A DNA stretch of 64,000 bases, taken from the NCBI GenBank assembly GCA_019163375.1, contig JAFLKK010000008.1, forward strand, positions 62,001 to 126,000, given 5' to 3'. The notes beneath the pieces were generated by a model, which was given only the letters and a program-made list of their open reading frames with translations, ran no database searches and was not told where the DNA came from. Made by a program: the position numbers and the translations under genes. Below are positions 54,531-63,849 of this stretch, piece after piece. This stretch comes from Paludibacter sp. GTDB lineage: Bacteria > Bacteroidota > Bacteroidia > Bacteroidales > Paludibacteraceae. The stretch's first letter is position 1. Each line of letters starts with the position of its first letter.

Positions 54531-55172
54531 TTATATATTATTAAACAAATTAGAATCAATAAATAGATCAGCACTTTCTTTCAACTTTTTATTATCCCAC
54601 TCCCACCATTTTACATCTTTTATTTTTAATATAACATCGTCTGGCAATCTAAATCTATGGAACTTTGCCGGAGCCCCCATCACTATCGCATACGGTTCGA
54701 CATCTTTAGTTACAATTGAGCCGGCTGCTATAACTGCTCCATTCCCAATTTTCAAACCACCCATAATTAACACATTTGCTCCGATCCAAACATCATTGCC
54801 AATTTCTACGTTACTAAAATGGTCGAAATAATTTCTATTTGAAAAACTATCTTTCAAATTTTTGTCATAAAAATACGGAGATGTACTTACTAAATGTAAA
54901 GGATGAATCCCAAGCCCTATCTTCACACCTGGCCCGATACTACAGAATCTGCCTATAATGGAATTAATAAGAATACTTCCTGGTGAAATATATGTGTAAG
55001 AGCCTAAGGTAGAATTAAATAATCTACAATTATCAAGAATCATTACATGTTGTTCAAATTTACATCTGAAATTTATGTAACATCCTCTTCCTATTGTTAA
55101 TTTTCTCTTTGTGATTCGAAGAAAAAACAAGTACATATCAGATAAAAACCATTTAATATATTGCATCTTCAT
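54531..55172 (-). CDS. Left-handed beta-helix O-acetyltransferase (CatB/LbetaH type)
   Basis: This 213-residue hexapeptide-repeat acyltransferase has repeating I-G-x-x-x-x motifs, such as SIIGRFCSIGPGVKIGLGIHP, with the catalytic His in GLGIHPLHLVST. DVWIGANVLIMGGLKIGNGA and VVTKDVEPYAIVMGAPAK-like SIVTKDVEPYAIVMGAPAK close the helix. It should acetylate a sugar using acetyl-CoA. Its first 20 bases overlap the end of the GT4 gene upstream, so translation is probably coupled. Confidence 0.9.
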   Translation of the reverse strand: MKMQYIKWFLSDMYLFFLRITKRKLTIGRGCYINFRCKFEQHVMILDNCRLFNSTLGSYTYISPGSILINSIIGRFCSIGPGVKIGLGIHPLHLVSTSPYFYDKNLKDSFSNRNYFDHFSNVEIGNDVWIGANVLIMGGLKIGNGAVIAAGSIVTKDVEPYAIVMGAPAKFHRFRLPDDVILKIKDVKWWEWDNKKLKESADLFIDSNLFNNI

Positions 55173-56175
55173 TTAATATGTATTTGTAGTTATTTCTTTG
55201 ATTCTCTATATAATTACTCAATTCAATCTGATTTCTAAAAAAATCTCTTGAATTAAATAATACAGAATCCTTTTGATTCAATATTTGTTGTGCTGCAGCA
55301 TCCACATCACTTGATAATTTCAATGAATTAGGGATTTGCGATAAGTAGGTCCAAATATCCCCGGCATTCATAGAATAGATAGGTAGATTGGTTGCTATCG
55401 ATTCTTTTACGATGTTAGGAGAACCCTCAGCATCTGAAGTAATCAAAACAAATTCGCAAGCAGAATAAAAATAATTAACAACACTATTTTCAACACCTGT
55501 CATTATGAGCAATTCATAATTAGTGCCGCCAACACTATTGACTATGTCAAGAATCTTATATGCTTTATCAATCCGCTTGATCAAAGATTTACTTCCATAT
55601 CCAAAAAGGATATATTTAGTATTAAAATCTAAATTAAGCTGTTGTTTCGCAATCACTTTATCAATAGGATAATACCTTTCATAATCGACTCCTAAAGCTA
55701 TTGAATAAATCTTGGCTCTATATCTGCCTAACACATTTGAAGGGATTGAATTCAATAAATTCTCTGAAACAACCTCATTTCGATCAGCTATTTTTATAAG
55801 ATTCAATGATGCAATTCTGTTTAAGTAAATCCATATCTTTTTTAATCCTTTTGAATTGGCTCTTCCATGCAATTCTGTTCCATGATAAGTAATTACAAAT
55901 TTAGACTTTGTATTGTTAAATTTTAAAAAGACATACAATAATAGAACATAAATGCCCCCAAAATGAAAATGAATTATATCAAATTGTTTGTTCTTCAATT
56001 TAACTAACTCTATAATTTTAAATATGAGATTTGGTTGATCATTTCCAATTCTAGCAATAAATAGGCAAACATCATCAGTAGGATATATACGTTTATATGC
56101 ATCAACTACGGATTGAACGATTGGAGTTCCAATATTTTTAACTGGATACGTATTTGTTATATATAATATTTTCAT
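55153..56175 (-). CDS. GT4-family glycosyltransferase
   Basis: This 340-residue GT-B enzyme has MKILYITNTYPVKNIGTPIV at the N-terminus, VITYHGTELHGRANSKGLKK as the acceptor-side loop and GVDYERYYPIDK at the domain junction. The donor site SKSLIKRIDKAYKILDIV is followed by ITSDAEGSPNIVKESIATNLP (the E-x-x-P-x-x-x-x-E pattern of retaining GT4 enzymes). It adds one sugar of the repeat unit; which one is unknown. Confidence 0.9.
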   Translation of the reverse strand: MKILYITNTYPVKNIGTPIVQSVVDAYKRIYPTDDVCLFIARIGNDQPNLIFKIIELVKLKNKQFDIIHFHFGGIYVLLLYVFLKFNNTKSKFVITYHGTELHGRANSKGLKKIWIYLNRIASLNLIKIADRNEVVSENLLNSIPSNVLGRYRAKIYSIALGVDYERYYPIDKVIAKQQLNLDFNTKYILFGYGSKSLIKRIDKAYKILDIVNSVGGTNYELLIMTGVENSVVNYFYSACEFVLITSDAEGSPNIVKESIATNLPIYSMNAGDIWTYLSQIPNSLKLSSDVDAAAQQILNQKDSVLFNSRDFFRNQIELSNYIENQRNNYKYILNEDAIY

Positions 56176-56266
56176 AAAGACTCGAGTAACATATTAAATA
56201 AAAAAAAACTAGTGAAATAATCAAACATTAAAGTACAATTGATTTACACCGAAGATACTAAAACAA

Positions 56267-57187
56267 TTACTGTCTATTGATAGTATTTAATGAACTCATA
56301 TTCAATACCTTTTGAATAGCTTTAATAAATATGAATAGATATCCAAATCTAAGAGATTTCTCCCAAAATCGTGCTTTTTTCAAAAAAAACAAATCTTTAG
56401 TTATGTGATGTAAACTATACATCATATCAATATGTAATTGATGATAGAAAAGACTCGCAATAGTTTTAGTTGTAGTATAATATGACCAATTAAATACAAA
56501 ATTATACTTGACTATGATTGATTTTAGGACAGAAATATGATAGTCAAAATAATCAAATTTACCTGTAAACAAAGCATAATCATATAATCCGTAAATTGCA
56601 AATATATATCCATTCAAAACATTTTCTGATGCACCACCAAATTCTTGCAATATAATTCCATAAACTGTTTCATTTGATAACTCATCACTGAGCATATGAT
56701 TCTTCGCAATTTCTATTTTTTCACTAGCAATATCTTTCGATATTAAATTCAAAAGATAACATCTATAAATAAATGAGATAGCTAATCCTTGCCCCATAGC
56801 TGAAGACCATCCAGGCTTAACTGATAAATATGAAATACTGTAATCATTATGCCATCCTCCGTCATCGCCTTGATTAAAAAAAATCCATTCTAAAATATTC
56901 TTAATGTGAAATATATTATTGGGATTTGAATGCAATTCATCAATCAATCCTAATCCATAATTAAATATTGTAATAGAGAATTCCATTTCCTCTCCATTCA
57001 TTTCAACAATTGGAATAGAATTATTTTTTTTAAATGGATAATTTGATTTTGGTGTGAAATTTAAATAATACAGCTCTTTATATGGGAACTCAGTTCTAGC
57101 CATTAAACGAGCATGCCAATAATCTTCCTTATTTGATAAATCTTCAAATAATCTAACAAAACCGTATCTTATTTTCGTTAAAAACAT
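56267..57187 (-). CDS. D-glucuronyl C5-epimerase-like protein
   Basis: This 306-residue protein resembles the C-terminal catalytic domain (C5-epim_C) of heparan-type glucuronyl C5-epimerases, which convert GlcA to IdoA within the polymer. Seen: GDDGGWHNDYSISY, the hallmark GWSSAMGQGLAISFIYRCY, LQEFGGASENVLNGYIFAIYGLYDY and TTTKTIASLFYHQLHIDMMY, an SxFYHxLHI block with conserved Tyr/His. No signal peptide is obvious, so where it would meet its polymer is unclear. UDP-glucose dehydrogenase in the same cluster supplies the uronic acid. The family call is by remembered motifs, so activity needs proof. Confidence 0.75.
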   Translation of the reverse strand: MFLTKIRYGFVRLFEDLSNKEDYWHARLMARTEFPYKELYYLNFTPKSNYPFKKNNSIPIVEMNGEEMEFSITIFNYGLGLIDELHSNPNNIFHIKNILEWIFFNQGDDGGWHNDYSISYLSVKPGWSSAMGQGLAISFIYRCYLLNLISKDIASEKIEIAKNHMLSDELSNETVYGIILQEFGGASENVLNGYIFAIYGLYDYALFTGKFDYFDYHISVLKSIIVKYNFVFNWSYYTTTKTIASLFYHQLHIDMMYSLHHITKDLFFLKKARFWEKSLRFGYLFIFIKAIQKVLNMSSLNTINRQ

Positions 57188-57214
57188 ATTAGGTGTACTA
57201 ATTTATATTATATA

Positions 57215-58531
57215 TTAATTTGAATTAAATAATGAGACTTTAGTTTCTTTTAAATCAATCATCAACAAACCGATAAACATCCAGAACCATTCAGAAAATC
57301 TTATAATTGAGACACTGTTACAACCCAGGCCGCTTAATAAGAAAAGAATTAAAATCATACTGAAAAAATACCTATTATTATAATGAACTGTGAAAATTAT
57401 TTTAGAAATCCAAATACCGAATATTGTCAAGAGAATACTACCGATAAGACCTGCGCTATAAAAAAATTCAAGATAAAGAGAATCATTTACTCCTAAATTT
57501 TTATAAGATCTAAAACCACTTCCTAGTAGAAAATTATCATATATTACTTTTGTCAAATCCCCAGTCGATCTTTCGTTAAAGTCATATCGTTGTCCTAACT
57601 TTCTTCCATTAAAAAATGCATCAATCAAATAGTTAAAATTATCTGCATATACTGAAAAAGTGTCAGAATATTTAATCTTCAAATAAAGAAGAAGAAAAAT
57701 TATAGCAATTACCAATAAAATTACATATTTGAACATAACTTTAAAGTCAAATACGAGAAAATATAAAAATATAAAAAATACACCTCCATAATATGTCAAA
57801 GAAGAACATAAAATACCAGAAGTAACATTCAGCAAAAATATACCAATTAGTATTTTTCTTTCTTTTAACGATATATTATATTTGTAAAATCTTAATATAA
57901 ACTCCAAACTGACAAAGGTTGTTATCAACAAAAATGCGGCATAATAAGAAACATTTTCAAAAACACCAATTGATCTGAATATATAGTCTGAATGTTTAGA
58001 AATTTCTTCCATTAATCCTTGAAAAACCGGGCGATTAACAGAAGAATAGAACATTTCTGTAAGACTTATTATATAACTATTTTGAATAGACTGCCCTATA
58101 CCAATTAATGATATTGGAACTGAAACAAGAAGCAATAATCTTAAAATCTTGATATTGCTAATCCTTTCTGTTTTTAAGTTACTTGCTATTATCATCAAAA
58201 AGCCATATCTTATAAAATTGAATCCTGTTGTATAGGAGACTTCACTATCCAAATCATAATCATTCGAAATAAAAGTAACGAGAAAAAGATAAATAACAAT
58301 CAATAACCATAAAAGGATAATTTTGGTTATATAGACCCTCCTCTTTCTTAATAAGAATATTGCGAAAAGTATCGGCGTAAGTAGTAATTCAATTCTAAAA
58401 TTTAGTGATCCAATTGAACAATATGGCGCCAAAAAAACTGATATAATATAGACATAAATGCCCACATATGTTTTATGATAGAAATAAAATATTACAGAAC
58501 AAACAAGAAATATCAATAGTACATTTATCAT
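57215..58531 (-). CDS. Wzy-like O-antigen/capsule polymerase
   Basis: The 438-residue protein has 10-12 hydrophobic helices and a large polar loop near 290-345 (FNGRKLGQRYDFNERSTGDL, LGSGFRSYKNLGVNDSLYLE) of the O-antigen ligase/polymerase type, where Arg residues and the G-S-G-F-x-x-Y pattern recur in Wzy/EpsG-like proteins. With the flippase two genes upstream it indicates Wzx/Wzy-dependent synthesis. Polymerase sequences vary strongly, so the call rests on topology and context. Confidence 0.8.
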   Translation of the reverse strand: MINVLLIFLVCSVIFYFYHKTYVGIYVYIISVFLAPYCSIGSLNFRIELLLTPILFAIFLLRKRRVYITKIILLWLLIVIYLFLVTFISNDYDLDSEVSYTTGFNFIRYGFLMIIASNLKTERISNIKILRLLLLVSVPISLIGIGQSIQNSYIISLTEMFYSSVNRPVFQGLMEEISKHSDYIFRSIGVFENVSYYAAFLLITTFVSLEFILRFYKYNISLKERKILIGIFLLNVTSGILCSSLTYYGGVFFIFLYFLVFDFKVMFKYVILLVIAIIFLLLYLKIKYSDTFSVYADNFNYLIDAFFNGRKLGQRYDFNERSTGDLTKVIYDNFLLGSGFRSYKNLGVNDSLYLEFFYSAGLIGSILLTIFGIWISKIIFTVHYNNRYFFSMILILFLLSGLGCNSVSIIRFSEWFWMFIGLLMIDLKETKVSLFNSN

Positions 58532-58627
58532 TTATAAACAAATAAATTAAAACCCATTATCCTTTACCCTTAAATATATCATTTATAAATATAATCTTTC
58601 TACATTAACAACAACATAGAATACAAA

Positions 58628-59617
58628 TTATAATCTTTTATTTACATCTAAAATAAAGGACACGTCAACTCCTTTAATTTTAAGAATTAATTTTATAACA
58701 CGTAAGGAAACATTTGGAAAAAGAAATGACAGTTTATAAATAAGGATTTTAAATCTAAAAAAAGGATTTCTGTTGAAATAATACAATCTTTCTGTCATTT
58801 TACTAAATAAATAATAACTAGATTTTATATCATTACTATAATGAATCGAATTTAGTGCTTCATATATGGAACATTCAATAGTTGGTTTTTTAGATATTCT
58901 ATCCGCTAATATTTTTTTAGTTTTGAAATTAAACGGAAGTTCTAGCAAAGTCATTTTCCCAAGATTAGGTCCTATCGCAGCCCATTTATTATCATCTTCA
59001 GCTAAACAAAGTTCTGAGATTATTTTTTCAGCACAAAAAACAACCTTACTATCATTATAGGCTAGAAATGCCAATAGTGTAGCAATATGAGGTGACCAAG
59101 AATATGCATATTGATACCCAAATCTAAGATAAGGTTTTAGTTTAAATGCATTAAACACAGAAATAGAAGTAAAATTTATTTGCCCCCAATTACTTATATT
59201 GCTTACAAATTCTTCTATGTTATTAGATATAAGTTCATCTTTATGAATATGTAGTGAATCTGAAAAATTCAAGAAAGCTACGTTATTCAGACCTTCAATT
59301 TTTTCTAGTATAATCTTAATTGCAACTGGTGAAGGTATATCATCATCACCAATTACCCATAACCACTCTGTTTCACAGTACTCAAAACATCTTAATATAT
59401 TGGCATTACCTCCAATATTAACCTTATTCTCTATAATTAAAAAATTATTTGTTAAACTTATATCAGCATCTTCAATAGATTGCTTAATTGGAATGGTTGA
59501 ACAATTATCAATAATTATTACCTTAATATTATCATTAAGTTGGAGTTGAAGTGCTCGAATTAAGTTTATCAATTCAACATTTCTATTATAAGTAGGTATT
59601 CCAATTGTTAGTTTCAT
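58628..59617 (-). CDS. GT2 glycosyltransferase
   Basis: A 329-residue family 2 glycosyltransferase: MKLTIGIPTYNRNVELINLI, VIIIDNCSTIP and the metal-binding VIGDDDIPSP, followed by a long AT-rich, helical C-terminal part with SYAWSPHIATLLAF. Proteins of this type are common in O-antigen clusters; donor and acceptor are unknown. Confidence 0.88.
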   Translation of the reverse strand: MKLTIGIPTYNRNVELINLIRALQLQLNDNIKVIIIDNCSTIPIKQSIEDADISLTNNFLIIENKVNIGGNANILRCFEYCETEWLWVIGDDDIPSPVAIKIILEKIEGLNNVAFLNFSDSLHIHKDELISNNIEEFVSNISNWGQINFTSISVFNAFKLKPYLRFGYQYAYSWSPHIATLLAFLAYNDSKVVFCAEKIISELCLAEDDNKWAAIGPNLGKMTLLELPFNFKTKKILADRISKKPTIECSIYEALNSIHYSNDIKSSYYLFSKMTERLYYFNRNPFFRFKILIYKLSFLFPNVSLRVIKLILKIKGVDVSFILDVNKRL

Positions 59618-59755
59618 TATTATATGTTTTTTGTAAACTTATCTTTTGATTATTTTCAGAATAATATTAATATTGTATTTAGTTTTAAGTAAAACAATTT
59701 GATACAAATAAGAATTGCATAGCTAAACAATCATAATATTATGTCCTATATAGGT

Positions 59756-61120
59756 TTAATGCCATTCTACTTTTTTGTTTTTATAAATGTAATACGCCCA
59801 AAAAAGTGTCATCAGTGTTATTAAACAATAACCAGTCGTAATCCCAATTACACCAAAGTATTTGCCGAGAAGAAGTGTCGACAAAGCGCACAAAACACCA
59901 CTCACAATTGATATTACTAAAAAAGGCTCTTTTTTATGGCATCTTAAATATGTCGCCCATGAAGAAATAAATTGATTTAGAAATATCGGAATCATCATTA
60001 AAATCATAGGTAAATAATTTAGAAAACGATTTCCAAGAAATTTTCCAGCTATTTTAATCTCAAAGTTTCTTATTAAATATATTAGAACTATTAAAAAAAA
60101 TAGCCCACAAAAATTTATTATTGAAGATTGTTTCAATGTTTTGTTAAATACAGTGTCCAATACGTTAAATTTCCGCTGGGCAATAAGACCTGAAAATAAA
60201 GGAATTTTTGTTGTCATCCATGCAAATGAAAGTGATTGAATTCCATTTAGTGCTGCTAAAGTCATACCCATTTGTCCTGCTACTTCGGCACCTTCAGTAG
60301 CAAACAACACTGGATTAAAAAGTTGAAAAATAAAATAACCACTTATCCAACTCAATGCAATCTTCCATTGATATGGAAATATCTCTGTCCTATAAGATAC
60401 TTTTTCTATAATTTGGGTTCTCCAAATAGAAATAAGTAATATTCTATACTTACTTATAATTATAACCATTAAAAGCAAAGCTCCTAGAATAGAACTAATA
60501 CCCAAAACATACAAACTTGCTCCCAATATTAACCCTCCCCAAACAATAGAGAGTTTAAATATTTGTAATATGAGTTGAATTTGTGCTATTTCCTTTACCT
60601 TGCCAAGTCCTTGAATAAATGCCACTATAGGTGAAATAATTAAACTAATACTAGTCCCTATTGCAAGTAAAATCCAAGGAGCTTCCCAACTAACAATACC
60701 ATTTGTTGAGTCATACTTATTAAAAAAAACAAAACCAACGATTATCAAAATTAATAGCAAAATTGTTGCAAAGAACATATACCACTTTACACTAAAATGG
60801 AGAAGTGAAGACAACCGTGATTTAAACTTTGAATCACCTAAAAGTATATTCCGACTCTCCCATTTTAAATTAGAAGCTTCGTGAGCAACATATTGGGTTA
60901 TTATGCCATTAAGTCCTAATTCAAAAAAGACTTGTATTGCTACTATGCTTCCAAAAGTATAATAAAAACCTTGTTCAAATCCGGACAAACATTTAACTAC
61001 TAAAATTATTGAAATTACATTACCTACACCTCCAATTAGACTATTTGATGACGTGAATAATATGGCTTTATCTATTCCTAAAGTAGAAACTATTCGCGTT
61101 ATAATTGAAGTTAACTTCAT
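59756..61120 (-). CDS. Wzx-like polysaccharide flippase
   Basis: A 454-residue protein with 12-14 hydrophobic helices and the start pattern of polysaccharide exporters (LFTSSNSLIGGVGNVISIILVVKCLS, EQGFYYTFGSIVAIQVFFELGL). A central QWKIALSWISGYFIFQLFNP and a late GYCLITLMTLFWAYYIYK are typical. It should move the lipid-linked repeat unit across the inner membrane for polymerisation by the Wzy-like protein. Confidence 0.87.
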   Translation of the reverse strand: MKLTSIITRIVSTLGIDKAILFTSSNSLIGGVGNVISIILVVKCLSGFEQGFYYTFGSIVAIQVFFELGLNGIITQYVAHEASNLKWESRNILLGDSKFKSRLSSLLHFSVKWYMFFATILLLILIIVGFVFFNKYDSTNGIVSWEAPWILLAIGTSISLIISPIVAFIQGLGKVKEIAQIQLILQIFKLSIVWGGLILGASLYVLGISSILGALLLMVIIISKYRILLISIWRTQIIEKVSYRTEIFPYQWKIALSWISGYFIFQLFNPVLFATEGAEVAGQMGMTLAALNGIQSLSFAWMTTKIPLFSGLIAQRKFNVLDTVFNKTLKQSSIINFCGLFFLIVLIYLIRNFEIKIAGKFLGNRFLNYLPMILMMIPIFLNQFISSWATYLRCHKKEPFLVISIVSGVLCALSTLLLGKYFGVIGITTGYCLITLMTLFWAYYIYKNKKVEWH

Positions 61121-61211
61121 TTTGTTATATAAAAAAATGTTTATTAGAGAGTATATTTAGATATTTTATTAAACCACAGTAAAACATTGTCAAACTTGAC
61201 AATTAACAAAA

Positions 61212-62924
61212 TTAAAGTTCAATTGGTTTTGAAATTGGTTCCATCTCTGTCAAAGGCTTACCAAATGCTATTTTAGGATAACAGTTTATATGAGTATCAA
61301 TCATTACTTGGAGTAAAAAAGGTTCGTAGGGGTTAGACCATAATTCTACAAGACCATCTTCAATTTCATCAATTTCACTTATTGTTTTCGCCTTTATATT
61401 ATATGAATTTGCAACCTTTTCAAAATCCGGGCATGAATATCCCCAAATACTACTTTGATAATTACAATCAAAATAACTCTCTTGAAACTGACGAATCATC
61501 CCAAGAGACTTATTGTTAATTACAACAATTTTTATCGGCAATCTATTCCTAACAATTGTTTGTAGTTCTTGAATATTCAACTGAAATCCACCATCTCCTG
61601 ATATTGAAACAACAGGTTTATTTAGCGCAAAACATGCTCCAATAGCTGCTGGAAGACAATAACCCATTGCACCCATTCCTCCTGATGATAAAAAATACTG
61701 ATCCATATTTAGTTCTAAGGATTGTGCACACCACATTTGATGATTTCCAACATCTGCCAAAAAGGCTCCTGCCTTGTCGGAATGTCTCGATAATAGATGC
61801 ATAAATGAATTTGGATTAATACCCATAACATTATCCGTTTCTTTATCATCGGGATACTTCACTTTAGATGCATTAATTTCATCGTACCAACTATCCCAGT
61901 TTGTTGTCGGAATAATATTTACTTTTTCCAATGCATTCGTTAGAAAAATATTTATATCTTCAACAATGGCATAACAGTTTTTAATTCTATTATTGATTTC
62001 ATTTGAATCAATATCAATATGAAAAATTGTTCGATTACTAAAAAAATCAACGTTTGCACCAGTTTGTCGAATATCTAGCCGACTTCCAAGTACAATTATC
62101 AAATCACTTTCACCAATTAAGATATTTGACCATCTATTCCCATATGTTCCAATAAAACCAACACGCAACGGGTGATTATAGGGTATTACATCAAGTGCAT
62201 GTAACGAAGTGACAATTGGTATTCCATTTTTTTCTGCAAAATTTATCAACAAATTTTTTGAAGCCGAAACTTGTATTCCTCTTCCTGCTAGGATTAATGG
62301 TCTTTTTGAACTATTCAACTTTTCATTTAACAAACCCCAATTTATATCACTTAAATATTTCTTTTCTATAAGTTCTACTTTGGGTTCAGAAAAATCTATT
62401 TCAGTTATTTCTACTTTTTGAAAATTCATAGGCACATCAATCAGAACAGGACCAGGTCTACCACTCAGTGCAACTTTAAAAGCTTCTTCAATAATAGCGG
62501 GAAACTCCAGAGCAGATTTAACTTCAAATACAGCCTTACAGATAGGTTTTGCCATTGATAGAATATCAGTTTCCTGAAATCCAAATTGACGTACATTTCG
62601 GTCACCTTTTTGCTCATAAGAATTAACTTGTCCAGTAATGAATATTGCTGGAACAGAATCAAAATAACAATTCCCGATCCCAGTTAACAAATTAATTGCA
62701 CCAGGTCCACTGGTCGCAAAAGCTACACCTGGTAGATTCGAAATTCGTGCAAATCCATCAGTAGCAAATGATACAGCTTGTTCATGGTGCATAGTCACAA
62801 CTTTTATCTTCTCGAATTGATAAAAAGCGTTTAAAAAATTAGCAACCATCCCACCAGTCAACTCAAAGATATGTGTTATACCTTTTTTATATAAATATTG
62901 AACTAAATATTCACTTAATGTCAT
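61212..62924 (-). CDS. Thiamine-diphosphate enzyme, acetolactate-synthase-like (YerE-type candidate)
   Basis: The 570-residue protein has the ThDP fold in three parts: the N-terminal domain with the activating Glu in MHHEQAVSFATDGFAR, a central domain, and the cofactor-binding GDGGFQLNIQELQTIVRNRLP motif (GDG...N). It resembles acetolactate synthases but sits between a CDP-glucose 4,6-dehydratase/epimerase pair and the flippase. In Yersinia, the homologous YerE adds a two-carbon unit from pyruvate to a CDP-keto-deoxysugar to make branched yersiniose. By context this is the best candidate for a similar branching enzyme; a real branched-chain amino-acid role is less likely here. It starts 4 bases after the SDR gene. 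Confidence 0.75.
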   Translation of the reverse strand: MTLSEYLVQYLYKKGITHIFELTGGMVANFLNAFYQFEKIKVVTMHHEQAVSFATDGFARISNLPGVAFATSGPGAINLLTGIGNCYFDSVPAIFITGQVNSYEQKGDRNVRQFGFQETDILSMAKPICKAVFEVKSALEFPAIIEEAFKVALSGRPGPVLIDVPMNFQKVEITEIDFSEPKVELIEKKYLSDINWGLLNEKLNSSKRPLILAGRGIQVSASKNLLINFAEKNGIPIVTSLHALDVIPYNHPLRVGFIGTYGNRWSNILIGESDLIIVLGSRLDIRQTGANVDFFSNRTIFHIDIDSNEINNRIKNCYAIVEDINIFLTNALEKVNIIPTTNWDSWYDEINASKVKYPDDKETDNVMGINPNSFMHLLSRHSDKAGAFLADVGNHQMWCAQSLELNMDQYFLSSGGMGAMGYCLPAAIGACFALNKPVVSISGDGGFQLNIQELQTIVRNRLPIKIVVINNKSLGMIRQFQESYFDCNYQSSIWGYSCPDFEKVANSYNIKAKTISEIDEIEDGLVELWSNPYEPFLLQVMIDTHINCYPKIAFGKPLTEMEPISKPIEL

Positions 62925-62928
62925 AATA

Positions 62929-63849
62929 TTATTTATTATTTAAAAACCATGTAACCGTGCTTTCTAATCCTTCACTTAATTGTACACTTGGATTCCAGCC
63001 TGTATCAAGTCGTAATTTTGTATTATCAGCTTGAAGTACCATTATCTGATTCTGAGCATAGCTTTTTGTTCCAAAAACAAGCGACATTGCAGGATTAATT
63101 ATATCTCTTATATTTTGTATAACAGATTTCAGTTGATAACCAGTCCCAGAACCTAAATTATAAATCCCAATGGTCTTATCATTCTCGCCACAACTAACTA
63201 TGGCACTTACAACATCATCTATATAAATATAGTCCCAAATTTGCTCTCCCTTAGTTAATTCTGGAGTAACCCCTTCAGATAATGATTTAATCAAATATGG
63301 TATTAACCAATTTTCGTTATCGGCAGGTCCATAAGACGAAAATAACCTCAACCAGACAAACCTGATATTGTTTTGCCTGAAGTTATAATTCATTATATTA
63401 TATGCAGTCAGTTTGGCAATTCCATACAAAGTTGTTGGATTTGTTTGTTGTTTTTCGCTAATTACACAATTACATGGTCCATATTCAGCCTGAGAACCCA
63501 GTCCTATAAATGTTTTCACATTTCCTTTAAGAATAATATTTACCAATGATAACGTTGATTGAATATTCACATTAAGTATATTCTCATTATTATGCATTGT
63601 GTTGTCAACGCCTGCCCAACCTAAATGATAAACAATTTCTGGGTCAAATTTTAATATTTCAGATTCACTTTCATCAAAATTAGTATAGTCTGAATAAATA
63701 ATTTGTACACGCTCAAGACTTTCTATAATTCTTTTGAAAGAACTCTCTTTTCTAACTATGATTGCAATCTGATAACTAGAATCTAAAAGATTCTTTAATA
63801 AGAATGATCCAATAAAACCAGTTGCACCAGTAATTAAGACTCTTTTCAT
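62929..63849 (-). CDS. NAD-dependent nucleotide-sugar epimerase/reductase
   Basis: A 306-residue extended SDR: MKRVLITGATGFIGSFLLKN, VYHLGWAGVDN, then the catalytic TTLYGIAKLTAYN (YxxxK) and WLRLFSSYGPADNENWLIP, ending TGWNPSVQLSEGLESTVTWF. Its ATG overlaps the stop of the CDP-glucose 4,6-dehydratase (ATGA), and it precedes the ThDP enzyme by 4 bases, so the three form one translation-coupled unit. It probably reduces or epimerises the 4-keto CDP-sugar (like abequose/paratose synthases) or the branched product (like YerF). Confidence 0.82.
   Translation of the reverse strand: MKRVLITGATGFIGSFLLKNLLDSSYQIAIIVRKESSFKRIIESLERVQIIYSDYTNFDESESEILKFDPEIVYHLGWAGVDNTMHNNENILNVNIQSTLSLVNIILKGNVKTFIGLGSQAEYGPCNCVISEKQQTNPTTLYGIAKLTAYNIMNYNFRQNNIRFVWLRLFSSYGPADNENWLIPYLIKSLSEGVTPELTKGEQIWDYIYIDDVVSAIVSCGENDKTIGIYNLGSGTGYQLKSVIQNIRDIINPAMSLVFGTKSYAQNQIMVLQADNTKLRLDTGWNPSVQLSEGLESTVTWFLNNK

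Noticed and set aside
61212-62924. Acetolactate synthase large subunit for branched-chain amino acids
   Set aside because: No ilvN, ilvC or ilvD neighbour; it is embedded in a nucleotide-sugar unit with 4-base spacing, so a sugar role is more likely, though not proven.
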